Shown here: in pieces, positions 26,329-34,810 of the stretch
Position numbering within the stretch: position 1 is the stretch's first letter
How the letters are laid out: each line of letters starts with the position of its first letter
Source: Clostridiales bacterium CHKCI001
GTDB taxonomy: Bacteria; Bacillota; Clostridia; Lachnospirales; Lachnospiraceae
Reading direction: 5' to 3'
Assembly: GCA_900045905.1 (NCBI GenBank)
Contig: FCNS01000036.1
Coordinates: forward strand, 124,001-188,000
Length of the DNA: 64,000 bases
Translations under genes and position numbers: made by a program
The notes under the pieces: model-generated
Told to the model about the DNA's origin: nothing
Databases searched by the model: none
Seen by the model: the letters and a program-made list of their open reading frames with translations, nothing else

Positions 26329-26658
26329 TTATCGTTCTACAACAACAGTAATCATAATTAAATCCTCTTCTCCAGTATTCATAATACTGTGTTTTGAACC
26401 CTTTTTACAAATATGACATACACCTGGAACGAGAGTTTCTTCTTGACCATCACAAATCGCTTTTCCAGTCCCAGAAATAATATAGTTAATATCATCGCTT
26501 GTTTCATGTTTGTGCAGACCGATGGAACCACCTATATGTATTTTACATGGTATAATTTTTCCCTGCTCACTTCTATACATTTTTGCAGACATCTCACCAG
26601 TACCATTATTCATCCCTATCACTTTTTGTTCTGCTATTTTATTAAAATTGATAAGCAA
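26329..26658 (-). CDS. Cupin-domain protein
   Basis: Protein of about 109 residues with a single cupin barrel: motif 1 around G-L-H-K-H-E-T-S-D-D-I-N-Y-I-I-S-G-T-G and motif 2 around P-G-V-C-H-I-C-K-K-G-S-K-H-S-I. The His/Glu/His set for a metal is present. It may bind or isomerise a small molecule. The TTG at 26658, eight bases after GGAGG, is the likely start; the GTG at 26667 overlaps that site. Confidence 0.8.
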   Translation of the reverse strand: MLINFNKIAEQKVIGMNNGTGEMSAKMYRSEQGKIIPCKIHIGGSIGLHKHETSDDINYIISGTGKAICDGQEETLVPGVCHICKKGSKHSIMNTGEEDLIMITVVVER

Positions 26659-26789
26659 TCGAAACACCTCCAGAATTTTTAATTTTTCTATCTATTTCAC
26701 AAAATTATTTTACCAAATATCACCGCCATTTTCTATACAATTTCTAAACATATTTCATTCATTTAAACCATATGATCGTCTGGCAAACT

Positions 26790-26845
26790 TATTTAAAAAA
26801 ATCCTTGAAATAATTCACTACAATCATTTCAAGGATTTTTAATAT
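26790..26845. terminator. Terminator downstream of the first MerR gene
   Basis: AAAATCCTTGAAAT (26798-26811) pairs perfectly with ATTTCAAGGATTTT (26826-26839). A T run follows on both strands. It ends the MerR transcript on the minus strand. The rest of 26659-26951 holds no reading frame. Confidence 0.8.
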
Positions 26846-26951
26846 TATATTTGCATTTCTTATTTTTCTCGAAATATGAAATCATAGGAATAAATACAAT
26901 GCAATACATATTTCACGGTATGTTAGCCCAACTACAAGGAACAATCTTCTA

Positions 26952-27680
26952 TCATTCCTCACAATAAATCCTCATTGCTTCGGCTATAAACTCTGCTGTT
27001 CCTTTTCCACTAACGCCATGAATATTTGTTGTAAAATCTCCACCGCCAACATACATCTGACCAAGGCTGAAAAGAATATCTTTCGAGCATTTATAAAAGT
27101 TCTCTGTGATATAACTTTGCAACTTTTTTACCTGACTTTGAACTTCAGCGGAACCTGGTTCAAAATCCCTCAGTTTTCCAAAATCTACAAATAGCTGAAT
27201 AAATTGTTTCATTACAACCTGTTCGTCTTCTTTGTTTCTGTTTTGGGATTTTTGTTTAAACTCTTTATACTCAGCAGTTTTTCCCCATTGTTCTTTCGCT
27301 TGTTTCGCATATTCATCCATCTTTTTTGTATCAAATACTGAAAAATCCATTGTTCTCACTCCCATAACTTGTACTTCACGGGCAAAGTGAATCAAATTTT
27401 CTAGACGCTCTTTTTTCATTGTCAACAATGCAATTTGTTGTTCCAGTGCCTTATTCTTATTAAAGTCTGGTCTAGATATAATTTCTTTGATTTCTTTTAA
27501 AGGAAATTCCAATTCTCGAAACAGTAAAATCTGCTGCAACATTTCCAAAGCTGTATCGTCATACAGTCGGTATCCAGACTCTGTATACTTTGTTGGCTTC
27601 AGTAGTCCGATTTTGTCATAATATTGCAGAGTGCGTATACTCACTCCAGTCAATTTACTTACCTCATTTACCGTCATCAT
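26952..27680 (-). CDS. MerR-family regulator with TipAS-like effector domain
   Basis: Protein of 242 residues. Residues 1-72 are the MerR winged helix (V-S-K-L-T-G-V-S-I-R-T-L-Q-Y-Y-D-K-I-G-L-L-K-P), then a coiled-coil dimer helix, and a TipAS domain from about residue 120 (W-G-K-T-A-E-Y-K-E-F and the final I-H-G-V-S-G-K-G-T-A-E-F-I-A-E-A-M). TipAS domains bind thiopeptides and other drugs. Its own promoter has a 19-bp spacer as MerR activators need. A paralogue lies 1.6 kb away on the other strand. Confidence 0.9.
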   Translation of the reverse strand: MMTVNEVSKLTGVSIRTLQYYDKIGLLKPTKYTESGYRLYDDTALEMLQQILLFRELEFPLKEIKEIISRPDFNKNKALEQQIALLTMKKERLENLIHFAREVQVMGVRTMDFSVFDTKKMDEYAKQAKEQWGKTAEYKEFKQKSQNRNKEDEQVVMKQFIQLFVDFGKLRDFEPGSAEVQSQVKKLQSYITENFYKCSKDILFSLGQMYVGGGDFTTNIHGVSGKGTAEFIAEAMRIYCEE

Positions 27681-27707
27681 CGTGAATTCCTCCTTCCGTG
27701 TAACTAT

Positions 27708-27738
27708 ATCATAAACTATTACGCAACATAGGAGTCAA
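27708..27738 (-). promoter_or_regulatory. MerR-type promoter, 19-bp spacer
   Basis: On the minus strand TTGACT (27738-27733) and TATGAT (27713-27708) are 19 bases apart, with a CTAT/ATAG dyad in the spacer. The long spacer is the hallmark of promoters activated by MerR proteins through DNA twisting. Confidence 0.65.
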
Positions 27739-27785
27739 TAGGTATTTTTATATTTTTATTTATCTTATTCAAACGAATATGTAAA

Positions 27786-28391
27786 TTAACTATGCAATAT
27801 TTCCTCTTGATACTTTATTATTTTGCTCAATAAATCATCTCTATCAACTTGACTGAAATCTGTTGTATCCAAAATAATATGGGGTCCATTTGCCACAAAA
27901 TTATCCATACCTCTATTTATAATACCTGCCATAAACTTTTCATACGGAGTAGGTAATATGTTATCGTTTCTTTTCTCCTCAGGATAGCAATCATTTACTA
28001 TATGACCCCGATGTCTTTCTGGGCTATTATTTCTCTCCACAAAACGCTGATATATTTTCTTATAATCTCCAGTTAATGTAATAGTAATCGCTTTATAAGA
28101 ATATTTTTCGAGAATTAAAAGCAGACCTTCTCTAGATATATTTTCAAAGTTATTTTCCAATATAAACGGCCATTGACATTTCATTAGCTGTTCCGCCATA
28201 TAATACATAATATTCATACTGGCAATACCTAATTTAACTTTTTCATCTCTTGACTGAAATCCAATCACATCATACATTAATTCCTTAATTGTATCTTTTG
28301 AAATAATTGGTAACTTTAAATTCTCTGCTAAAAATTTCCCTATTGAACTTTTCCCAGAAGCAGGAATCCCCGTAACTAATATACAATACAT
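27786..28391 (-). CDS. P-loop kinase (zeta-toxin/AAA-33-like)
   Basis: Protein of 201 residues with Walker A T-G-I-P-A-S-G-K-S-S at residues 6-15 and a D-T-T-D-F segment near the end. The family phosphorylates small molecules or nucleotides; no antitoxin partner is adjacent, so I do not call it a toxin. GGGAGG precedes the ATG. It is a monocistronic unit. Confidence 0.72.
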   Translation of the reverse strand: MYCILVTGIPASGKSSIGKFLAENLKLPIISKDTIKELMYDVIGFQSRDEKVKLGIASMNIMYYMAEQLMKCQWPFILENNFENISREGLLLILEKYSYKAITITLTGDYKKIYQRFVERNNSPERHRGHIVNDCYPEEKRNDNILPTPYEKFMAGIINRGMDNFVANGPHIILDTTDFSQVDRDDLLSKIIKYQEEILHS

Positions 28392-28484
28392 TTTACACCT
28401 CCCATGTATCCTATTACAATGATTTATCTCTTTTCAATGCCAACACTTAGTTTTGAAAACATATATAAATAATCTCCTAACCAA

Positions 28485-28721
28485 TCAATCTTCGTATTTT
28501 CTCTTTACTGCTCTTGCAATAAGAAAAAGAACAATACTAGGCACAATAAACTCTAATATCCTAACAAAGATAAATATATAAAACGGTGCTGAATTTTCAA
28601 ATACATTATATTGAACAGAATCAATAATCAACCGAACAATAAATCCAATAATCAACAGGATTATTACTACATACAAAAGCTTATAATAATTTTCTTTTTT
28701 CATAATCCAAATCTTCACCAT
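28485..28721 (-). CDS. Small two-helix membrane protein
   Basis: Protein of about 78 residues with two strong hydrophobic segments (L-L-Y-V-V-I-I-L-L-I-I-G-F-I and I-V-P-S-I-V-L-F-L-I-A) and a basic tail. No family recognised. The start at 28721 has AGGAAG upstream; longer and shorter starts exist. It overlaps the upstream DUF3784 gene region closely, so the two are one unit. Confidence 0.5.
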   Translation of the reverse strand: MVKIWIMKKENYYKLLYVVIILLIIGFIVRLIIDSVQYNVFENSAPFYIFIFVRILEFIVPSIVLFLIARAVKRKYED

Positions 28722-28728
28722 CCACTTC

Positions 28729-29049
28729 CTAAAAAATTCCATGATTATATTTTATTTGTGCATATATCATCATTCCCAATCCTAATATAAATGAGATTCC
28801 AAAAACAATCCCGCATTTTGCAGAATATATCACCATGCACATAATACCAGATAATATCATCCCAATTCCCATAATAATCATCGCTTTTCCCATAATACTT
28901 GTATATGCCTTTTTATCACTTTCTTTTACCTTCGTCCAATGATAATCATGAATCATATGAATTTTCTTTTTTATCCATATCAGATATCCTAAATATACAA
29001 ATAACATTCCACCTAATCCCATAACGATGAGAACAAATAAATTTTCCAC
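28729..29049 (-). CDS. DUF3784-like membrane protein
   Basis: Protein of about 106 residues with three hydrophobic segments. The first is followed by L-G-Y-L-I-W-I-K-K-K-I-H-M-I-H-D-Y, which matches the DUF3784 pattern. The function is unknown. A GTG start at 29049 follows GAGGGG; a GTG four codons earlier overlaps that site. The small membrane gene follows directly. Confidence 0.55.
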   Translation of the reverse strand: MENLFVLIVMGLGGMLFVYLGYLIWIKKKIHMIHDYHWTKVKESDKKAYTSIMGKAMIIMGIGMILSGIMCMVIYSAKCGIVFGISFILGLGMMIYAQIKYNHGIF

Positions 29050-29173
29050 TTTATATACCACCCCTCTCTACCTAAATTGTCATCTTTCAATCTTTCCTGT
29101 ATAATTATTTTAACAAATAATACAGCTGCTTTCCATACATTTTCATTAATTAGAAAATAATTTTAAAAAATGA

Positions 29174-29204
29174 TTGACTCTCACGCAACGTGATATTGTA
29201 TTCT
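29174..29204 (+). promoter_or_regulatory. MerR-type promoter, 19-bp spacer (second regulator)
   Basis: TTGACT (29174-29179) and TATTCT (29199-29204) are 19 bases apart, and the spacer contains the dyad TCACG-CAA-CGTGA. It resembles the promoter of the paralogous regulator at 27708 in layout but not in dyad sequence. Confidence 0.7.
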
Positions 29205-29265
29205 TTTCTTAAGGGAATTAGGAGATTCCGATTCATCCCTTATCGATATCAAGGAGTTGAGAAAA

Positions 29266-30144
29266 ATGAAACGTATCAGCCAAGTTTCCAAACTAACGGG
29301 TATTAGTATACGCACGCTTCAATACTATGACGAAATTGGATTATTAAAACCAAGCAAACGAACGTCTTCTGGTTACCGTCTATATAATGACGAGGCATTG
29401 CAAATACTACAACAAATCTTGTTTTTTAAAGAATTAGGATTTCCATTAAAAGAAATTTATGAAATCCTAAATAACCCTGATTTTGACAGAATAAATGCTT
29501 TCAAAAAACAAAAGGAATTATTCCTGTTAAAACGCAATCGAATCGACAGACTGATCCGACTCCTTGACCGTCTAGAGAAAGGAGAACAATGTATGAGTTT
29601 TAAAGAATTTGATCTATCCGATTATATCAGCGCCCTTGAGGATTTTAAAAGCAACCGTGCAAGTGAAGTTATAAAACACTGGGGAAGTATTGAAAATTTT
29701 GATATGTTTATCCAGAAAATTAAGGACGATGAAGACCACGTGGCCAAACTCGCCATCCAACAGTTTGGCAGTATTGAAAAATACACAGAAGAAATGAAGC
29801 ATAACCTGGAACATTTTTCTGAAATTATGGATAACTGGTACGCACAGATACCCGAAGAAATGAAGAAGGAAGATTTGTTTCTTAAATTAGCTTCTAATAG
29901 GGAAAAAGCAATCTCTTCCGATGAGATACAGCATATCGTACAAGAAATTATTGCTTTCGCACAGGAAAACGCCCCATCTGAGTTATTTGGAACTCCGGAC
30001 AGTTATTGTCATACAATCATTGATACCTACTCGAATGACTATCTCAAAACCATCTTCGACACAAAGCATGGCAAAGGTTCCTGTGATTATATTGTAAAAG
30101 CATTTCGCTATTACTTAAAACATAACAACACGCAAAACAATTAA
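29266..30144 (+). CDS. MerR-family regulator with TipAS-like effector domain (paralogue)
   Basis: Protein of 292 residues. The MerR head (V-S-K-L-T-G-I-S-I-R-T-L-Q-Y-Y-D-E-I-G-L-L-K-P-S-K-R) is nearly the same as in the regulator at 26952, while the effector part is longer and more diverged, keeping E-V-I-K-H-W-G and the final K-H-G-K-G-S-C-D-Y-I-V-K-A-F-R-Y-Y. The start at 29266 follows AAGGAG by eight to nine bases; a TTG nine bases upstream is possible. No target gene lies downstream, so it may act elsewhere. Confidence 0.88.
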   Translation: MKRISQVSKLTGISIRTLQYYDEIGLLKPSKRTSSGYRLYNDEALQILQQILFFKELGFPLKEIYEILNNPDFDRINAFKKQKELFLLKRNRIDRLIRLLDRLEKGEQCMSFKEFDLSDYISALEDFKSNRASEVIKHWGSIENFDMFIQKIKDDEDHVAKLAIQQFGSIEKYTEEMKHNLEHFSEIMDNWYAQIPEEMKKEDLFLKLASNREKAISSDEIQHIVQEIIAFAQENAPSELFGTPDSYCHTIIDTYSNDYLKTIFDTKHGKGSCDYIVKAFRYYLKHNNTQNN

Positions 30145-30154
30145 TACTATAATC

Positions 30155-30189
30155 CCCCAGAAATACGAATTTCAACAGCATTTCTGGGG
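30155..30189 (+). terminator. Weak terminator hairpin after the second MerR gene
   Basis: CCCCAGAAAT (30155-30164) and ATTTCTGGGG (30180-30189) form a perfect ten-base stem. No strong T run follows, so termination efficiency is doubtful. Confidence 0.5.
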
Positions 30190-30248
30190 TTCCATCTGCT
30201 TTAAATCCTATGAAAAACTACTTTTCCCATGTTAAAATATTTTTCATC

Positions 30249-30464
30249 TCATTCGTCCCTTCTGTATTCTAAAATATCGCCTGGCTGACAATCCAATGCT
30301 TCACACAATTTTATAAGCGTAGATATTTTTAGAGCCTTTGCTTTTCCATTTTTTAAAACCGAAACATTCGCTATCGTAATACCAACACGCTCTGCAAGTT
30401 CTGTTACACTCATCTTTCTTTTCGCAAGCATTACATCAATATTGAAAATAATTTTTCCTTCCAT
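30249..30464 (-). CDS. YozG-like XRE regulator
   Basis: Protein of 71 residues that is almost only a Cro/C1 helix-turn-helix (M-S-V-T-E-L-A-E-R-V-G-I-T-I-A-N-V-S-V-L-K-N-G-K-A) ending in C-Q-P-G-D-I-L-E-Y. This is the YozG form usually paired with DUF2975 membrane proteins, as here: the DUF2975 gene ends nine bases upstream. GGAGG precedes the ATG. It probably binds the large palindrome at the operon promoter. Confidence 0.88.
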   Translation of the reverse strand: MEGKIIFNIDVMLAKRKMSVTELAERVGITIANVSVLKNGKAKALKISTLIKLCEALDCQPGDILEYRRDE

Positions 30465-30473
30465 TGTAACCTC

Positions 30474-30953
30474 CTATATCGTCCAATCGCTTTGTTCCTG
30501 CAATATAGCTGCCTTTTTAACTAAATAAGATAGTACAGCAGAGGCTATGGAAATTACAATTCCTACAAATACGATAAAAAATGACATTATGACGATACTC
30601 GGATGACTCATATTAAGTAAAAGGAACATCACATTTCCCACAAAGAAAAAGCCAGCATCTCCCGCAAATAGATTAGAAATCCATTTCAGCAGCTTTGCAT
30701 TTGTGTTAGAAAAAGACTGATCTCGACTTATGTTCGCTGCTATTTTCCAAGCAAAAACAAGTGCAGCATAGCAAGGAATCGCCGTTACCCAAATAAAACT
30801 AAGCCATGGCCAAAAGCAATAGGAAAATTCAGGATATTGCACCCGCAAATCTACTCCCAAATAGGGAATAACCACAGCGTAAATAATCAATCCACAAATA
30901 CCGATTGCAATTATCATACATTTCAACCATTTTGAAAGCTTTTTTTGTTCCAT
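30474..30953 (-). CDS. DUF2975 membrane protein
   Basis: Protein of about 159 residues with four hydrophobic segments spread over its length and the conserved F-S-N-T-N-A-K-L-L-K-W-I-S between segments 2 and 3, where related proteins have F-x-x-x-N-x-x-x-L. DUF2975 with a YozG-like regulator is a common Firmicutes pair of unknown role. ATG at 30953 has the better spacing from GGAGG; the ATG nine bases earlier overlaps it. Confidence 0.82.
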   Translation of the reverse strand: MEQKKLSKWLKCMIIAIGICGLIIYAVVIPYLGVDLRVQYPEFSYCFWPWLSFIWVTAIPCYAALVFAWKIAANISRDQSFSNTNAKLLKWISNLFAGDAGFFFVGNVMFLLLNMSHPSIVIMSFFIVFVGIVISIASAVLSYLVKKAAILQEQSDWTI

Positions 30954-30983
30954 ATCATTCATCCTCCTTGATTTATTATGTTC

Positions 30984-31050
30984 AGTATATCATAGATCTT
31001 CATAAAAAGCAACAAATATTTATTGCAATACAATAAATATTTGTTGCTTT
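30984..31050 (-). promoter_or_regulatory. Promoter and 20-bp-arm palindrome of the DUF2975 operon
   Basis: Perfect 20-base arms (31006-31025 and 31031-31050) flank the five-base centre CAATA. On the minus strand the -35 box TTGCTT (31012-31007) lies in one arm and TATACT (30989-30984) follows after 17 bases. A repressor bound to the palindrome would cover the -35 box. Confidence 0.65.
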
Positions 31051-31377
31051 AAATATAATTACTATAACTCAAACTTATTTCTTGGTGTATTTTAGATAAT
31101 CGCTCATAAGCAGCATAAGCATTTTTAACTTCCTGGATTTCTTTCTGCTCCCCTATTACAGTTTTTCCATTGATTATATCTCTAACCTCTCCCAAAGAAA
31201 GAGAATTCGCTTCAATTTTTAGAGAAGAATGGATGGACTTGATACGATTGTTTTTGCTAGATGTGGTTTTGTTTCCAGATTTCTGACTGCCATAATATGT
31301 CCAATCTTCTCTGAAATGGATGACACATATGACAATATCTCATTTGTGATTATAAAAGGCGGTTTATAATCTCCCAT
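31049..31377 (-). pseudogene. Fic-family protein, N-terminal remnant
   Basis: From ATG 31377 (GGAGG upstream) the product begins with P-P-F-I-I-T-N-E-I-L and E-K-I-G-H, then shifts frame, then reads I-H-S-S-L-K-I-E-A-N-S-L-S-L and N-G-K-T-V-I-G-E-Q-K-E-I-Q-E-V-K-N-A. This is the conserved N-terminal domain of Fic AMP-transferase-like proteins, including the (S/T)-x-x-I-E-x-N inhibitory helix. The catalytic H-P-F-x-D-G-N part is absent. Confidence 0.7.
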
Positions 31378-31406
31378 AAAAAACCTCCATATACTTACAT
31401 ATTATC

Positions 31407-31511
31407 TTACGTATTTTCTTCCCCCTCTTCAAGAATTATCATGAAATTAGGTTCCATCATATTATTATTCACAAAATCTTTATCGTATTTTTCAGTTTTT
31501 ATAAAATCCAT
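31407..31511 (-). pseudogene. N-terminal stub of a SAM methyltransferase
   Basis: A 34-residue frame behind AGGAG reads Y-D-K-D-F-V-N-N-N-M-M-x-P-N, the conserved start of a common Firmicutes SAM-dependent methyltransferase group, and stops right after I-L-E-E. The rest of the gene is missing. It lies directly before the Fic remnant, so a deletion has joined the ends of two dead genes. Confidence 0.5.
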
Positions 31512-31775
31512 TTTAAATCTCCTAATTGTCTATTTATCATTAAATCCATTATACTGCTCCCATATTTTTTGTAAAGAAAAACTACACACGTTATAAATAT
31601 TGATCACCCAATTAAAAACAATATTACTTTCTTCATAACCTATCTTTCTGGCAAATACATGCGTTCCACTTTTCAAAAGCTTCAAATCAGCCTAAGATAG
31701 ATCTAACTTAAAAATATGGCTGCAATTAATGGTTCACCTCTTGACAGAATCCTCCTAATATGCAACAATAGTTAC

Positions 31776-31789
31776 ACAACATATGTTGT
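31776..31789. promoter_or_regulatory. Palindromic operator upstream of TetR gene
   Basis: ACAACATATGTTGT is a perfect 14-bp palindrome about 30 bp before the TetR start. A TTGACA lies at 31741-31746. The size fits a TetR-family autoregulation site. The rest of 31512-31775 shows no gene. Confidence 0.6.
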
Positions 31790-31818
31790 ATATCAAATTT
31801 CAAGAGAAAGGAAATGGT

Positions 31819-32391
31819 ATGCCACCGAAAGCTAAAATAACAAAAAATATGATTTTAAACACTGTCTTAGAAATCACGCAAGAAACAGGATTTGAAACGG
31901 TAAACGCAAGGAGTATTGCAAATAAGCTGCAATGTTCAACACGTCCAATATTTACCTGCTATGAGAATATGGAAGAATTAAAAAAAGAGTTTCTTGATTT
32001 TGCATTTAAATACTATACTCAGTATGTTTCAAATTATAGTAATTTTTCAAATATAACGTCTTATTTGGTTCTTCCCCTTTCCTATATAGCGTTTGCCAAA
32101 GAAGAAACACATCTATTTAAACTCTTATTCATAAACGATATGGATTTAGATATGAAAGAAGCCAATGACTTTTATAAAGAAATTGGTAATAAGAAAAAAG
32201 CAAAGACATTTTCCGATATGATTGGTGTAGAATTAGAACACGGAAAAGAAATATTCTTAGATTTATTTCTTTATGCCCATGGCATAGCTGTCTTGACAGC
32301 AACTGGGAAACTTTCATTAAATATCAATGACACTAAAAAAAGGTTATTAAACTTTCTGTCTGCATTTATACAACAAGATAAAATGAATTAG
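31819..32391 (+). CDS. TetR/AcrR-family regulator
   Basis: Protein of 190 residues with an N-terminal helix-turn-helix (I-T-K-N-M-I-L-N-T-V-L-E-I-T-Q-E-T-G, then V-N-A-R-S-I-A-N-K-L-Q-C-S-T-R-P-I-F) and an alpha-helical ligand domain. ATG at 31819 follows AAAGGAAA; a longer frame begins inside the palindrome and is unlikely. The methyltransferase gene follows 85 bp downstream and may be its target. Confidence 0.85.
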   Translation: MPPKAKITKNMILNTVLEITQETGFETVNARSIANKLQCSTRPIFTCYENMEELKKEFLDFAFKYYTQYVSNYSNFSNITSYLVLPLSYIAFAKEETHLFKLLFINDMDLDMKEANDFYKEIGNKKKAKTFSDMIGVELEHGKEIFLDLFLYAHGIAVLTATGKLSLNINDTKKRLLNFLSAFIQQDKMN

Positions 32392-32475
32392 GGCTTCCCT
32401 TTCATTAGACTTTTATTTTATTGAACCAAAAGACATCCCTTCAATGATATTCTTCAAAAAAGGTAGGTAAGTGTA

Positions 32476-33267
32476 ATGAAAACAAATCAATATTTAATTA
32501 ACTTTTATAACAACTATGACGAAGATAGCCGTCTTGCGTCAAAACATGGAAGTGTTGAATTTTTTACTACCATGCGTTATATAAAAAAATATTTAAAGCC
32601 TGGCGATCACGTGCTTGAAATCGGTTCGGGAACGGGACGATATTCTCATGCCCTGGCACGTCAGGGATATATTGTTGACGCAGTGGAACTAATTGAACAC
32701 AACATAGAGGTTTTTCGTAAAAATACTTTAGAAAATGAAAATATTTCCATTATTCAAGGTAATGCTTTGGATTTATCTGCTTTTCCAGATAACCAATATG
32801 ATATTACGCTTCTGTTAGGACCACTCTACCATCTTTATAATAAAGAGGATAAGAGGCAGGCAATCCGTGAAGCAATTCGCGTAACAAAACAGGGAGGCAT
32901 AATTTTCGCTGCATATGTTATTTCTGATGGCTGTTTACTTGATGAGGGATTTAATCGAAACAATATCAACGTTGCCGAATATATAGGGAACGGATTGCTT
33001 GACCCCGAAACATTTGCCGCAAAATCCAAACCAAAGGATTTGTTTGAACTTGTCCGAAAAGAAGATATAGATGATTTAATGTCGGTGTTTGCTACAACCA
33101 GACTTCATTATGTCGCAACCGATGGCTGCGCTCTATTTATGCGTGAAGCAATTGACACTATGGATGACAAAACATTTCATCTATATTTAAAATATCATTT
33201 TGCCACTTGTGAGCGGGAAGATTTATTAGGTATCACGAGCCACGCAATTGATATATTTAAAAAGTAA
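32476..33267 (+). CDS. Class I SAM-dependent methyltransferase
   Basis: Protein of 263 residues with Rossmann motif I V-L-E-I-G-S-G-T-G-R-Y (near residue 45), D/E at the end of strand 2 (A-V-E-L), motif II-III around D-I-T-L-L-L-G-P-L-Y-H-L. It belongs to the ubiE/bioC-like small-molecule methyltransferases; the substrate is unknown. GTAGGTAAG precedes the ATG. It lies behind a TetR gene. Confidence 0.85.
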   Translation: MKTNQYLINFYNNYDEDSRLASKHGSVEFFTTMRYIKKYLKPGDHVLEIGSGTGRYSHALARQGYIVDAVELIEHNIEVFRKNTLENENISIIQGNALDLSAFPDNQYDITLLLGPLYHLYNKEDKRQAIREAIRVTKQGGIIFAAYVISDGCLLDEGFNRNNINVAEYIGNGLLDPETFAAKSKPKDLFELVRKEDIDDLMSVFATTRLHYVATDGCALFMREAIDTMDDKTFHLYLKYHFATCEREDLLGITSHAIDIFKK

Positions 33268-33385
33268 TACCAAACTAACAGCCAAAAGAAGTAAATATTA
33301 AATATAAAGAAAGGGGGGAGTAACCCAGTATAAACTTTAAGTGAGTCTGCCGTTTCTTTAAAAAAATGGAAAAGAGGATTATGAC

Positions 33386-33529
33386 CACTATAATATAAAA
33401 GACTTGATAGCACTTGGGTATGGAACTTCATTCCTAACTGATATTATAAGAAGATCAAAAAAAACTTATGATATCAATAGATTTATACATCTGTTTTGTC
33501 AATTAACAGCAGCTTGTGGATTGTCGTAA
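33386..33529 (+). pseudogene. Possible DUF3173-like remnant of a conjugative element
   Basis: One frame reads Y-N-I-K-D-L-I-A-L-G-Y-G-T-S-F-L-T-D-I-I-R then R-S-K-K, which resembles the K-x-D-L-I-x-L-G-(F/Y) start of the small DUF3173 proteins of Tn916-type elements. It has no start codon or ribosome site and soon stops. Nothing else was found in 33268-33625. Confidence 0.3.
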
Positions 33530-33625
33530 CCCATAATAATGTTATAAAATGGTAGAGTTCTATCTAACATTACAAACACCTCTAGTTTAATTCCAATTTT
33601 TAAGTTTATCAAATAAAAATTTTCA

Positions 33626-34102
33626 TTAACAGAGTTTACATATCATTATGTATTCTTCCTCATTTTGATTAACGATTTTAAATCCAACACTTTTATACAT
33701 CTTTACTGCATAGTTGGCTTTCTGAACAGCTAATGAAGTTTGCTTATACCCGCTCTTTTTTAATGCTTCTAGCATATTTTGCATTAGAGCAGTACCAATA
33801 CCACAACTTCTATAATCGCTGTAAAGAGAAATAGCAAGTGAAGGCGTTTCATCATCAATATGACCATAATCATTCATAATACGAGCCCATACAGCACCGA
33901 CAATCTTATTATCCACCTCCGCTACCAAACCTATATCCCCCTTCTTTTGACCGAAATCAGATATATACATTTGTAGTTCTTTCTTGTTTATAATTTCTTT
34001 TGGTGGTGCTGAAACACCTTCTGGAATAAATATGGCTTCATATAAAAAATCTTCCAAAATATTGTACTCTGTCTTTTGTATCTCTCTAATTCTATAACTC
34101 AT
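33626..34102 (-). CDS. GNAT-family N-acetyltransferase
   Basis: Protein of 158 residues covering one complete GNAT fold, with I-V-G-A-V-W-A-R-I, the acetyl-CoA loop Y-R-S-C-G-I-G-T-A-L-M-Q, and A-V-K-M-Y-K-S-V-G-F near the end. The target is unknown. GGAGG precedes the ATG. It stands alone. Confidence 0.87.
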   Translation of the reverse strand: MSYRIREIQKTEYNILEDFLYEAIFIPEGVSAPPKEIINKKELQMYISDFGQKKGDIGLVAEVDNKIVGAVWARIMNDYGHIDDETPSLAISLYSDYRSCGIGTALMQNMLEALKKSGYKQTSLAVQKANYAVKMYKSVGFKIVNQNEEEYIMICKLC

Positions 34103-34285
34103 ATTAACCTCCAGCTATTATTTTTCTTCAACCATCGTACTTAGACCATTTATTTCCTCTAACATTAAAAACTTCTACAAATTAGAATTGAGATTTCACC
34201 TGTTCTAAGGAATTTAATAACTGTTATATTTTATTATCAAATTCCTCGCAAGCCATTGAAAACACTAAGTTTGTGGCAGATGAAC

Positions 34286-34365
34286 TTTCCCTTAAACTTT
34301 CCCTTATGTTATATCTTCCCATAGGTCTTTACGAACTCTGATAAGGGAAAAGTAAGGGGAAGAAA
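34286..34365. repeat. Imperfect hairpin with repeated TTTCCCTTA blocks, left side
   Basis: Two TTTCCCTTA blocks on the left pair with ATAAGGGAAAAGTAAGGGGAA on the right around a 35-base loop. Similar CCCTTA/TAAGGG hairpins occur at 37012-37062, after the integrase remnant. The two may be the edges of an old insertion. The 34103-34285 stretch has no gene. Confidence 0.35.
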
Positions 34366-34456
34366 ATCTTATAAAACAGTATAACACAAAATAAAAGTGA
34401 CATGATGAACTGATTGAAATGCTTCAATTTTTTTGATTGATTTGAGGAGGCACAAC

Positions 34457-34690
34457 ATGAATATCATTTATGCAGAATACAATATGTATCACAATAGTAT
34501 CGACATTCACACTTCCGCTGGCTATATGCTGCGTGTCGACTGTGGCAAGGCAGAAGAAGGATTAAAAACTTCACCTGCCTCACAATGTGCGTTAAATACA
34601 CTAGCAATTGATGAACCACTTGAATATGCAAAACTGCACCTAGATGGTACTATGCAGATGTGGGTGGATGCTGAGGATTCATTTGAATAG
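34457..34690 (+). CDS. DUF6061 small protein
   Basis: Protein of 77 residues beginning M-N-I-I-Y-A-E-Y-N-M, the conserved opening of DUF6061, followed by short strands and an acidic tail. The function is unknown; such genes are frequent in gut Clostridia and often lie on or near mobile elements. GAGGAGG precedes the ATG at 34457. Confidence 0.65.
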   Translation: MNIIYAEYNMYHNSIDIHTSAGYMLRVDCGKAEEGLKTSPASQCALNTLAIDEPLEYAKLHLDGTMQMWVDAEDSFE

Positions 34691-34810
34691 CAGTACAAAA
34701 ACAAGGCATATCGGACATAAAAATATTTCTGCCGTGATATGCCTCTGTTTCAAAAAAACAATTGTTTATTCCTGTTTTCGTACGATTTATATTTACATGC
34801 CCATTCCACT

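Noticed and set aside
27786-28391. Zeta-type toxin
   Set aside because: The P-loop fold fits, but no epsilon-type antitoxin is adjacent, so a plain kinase is the safer call.
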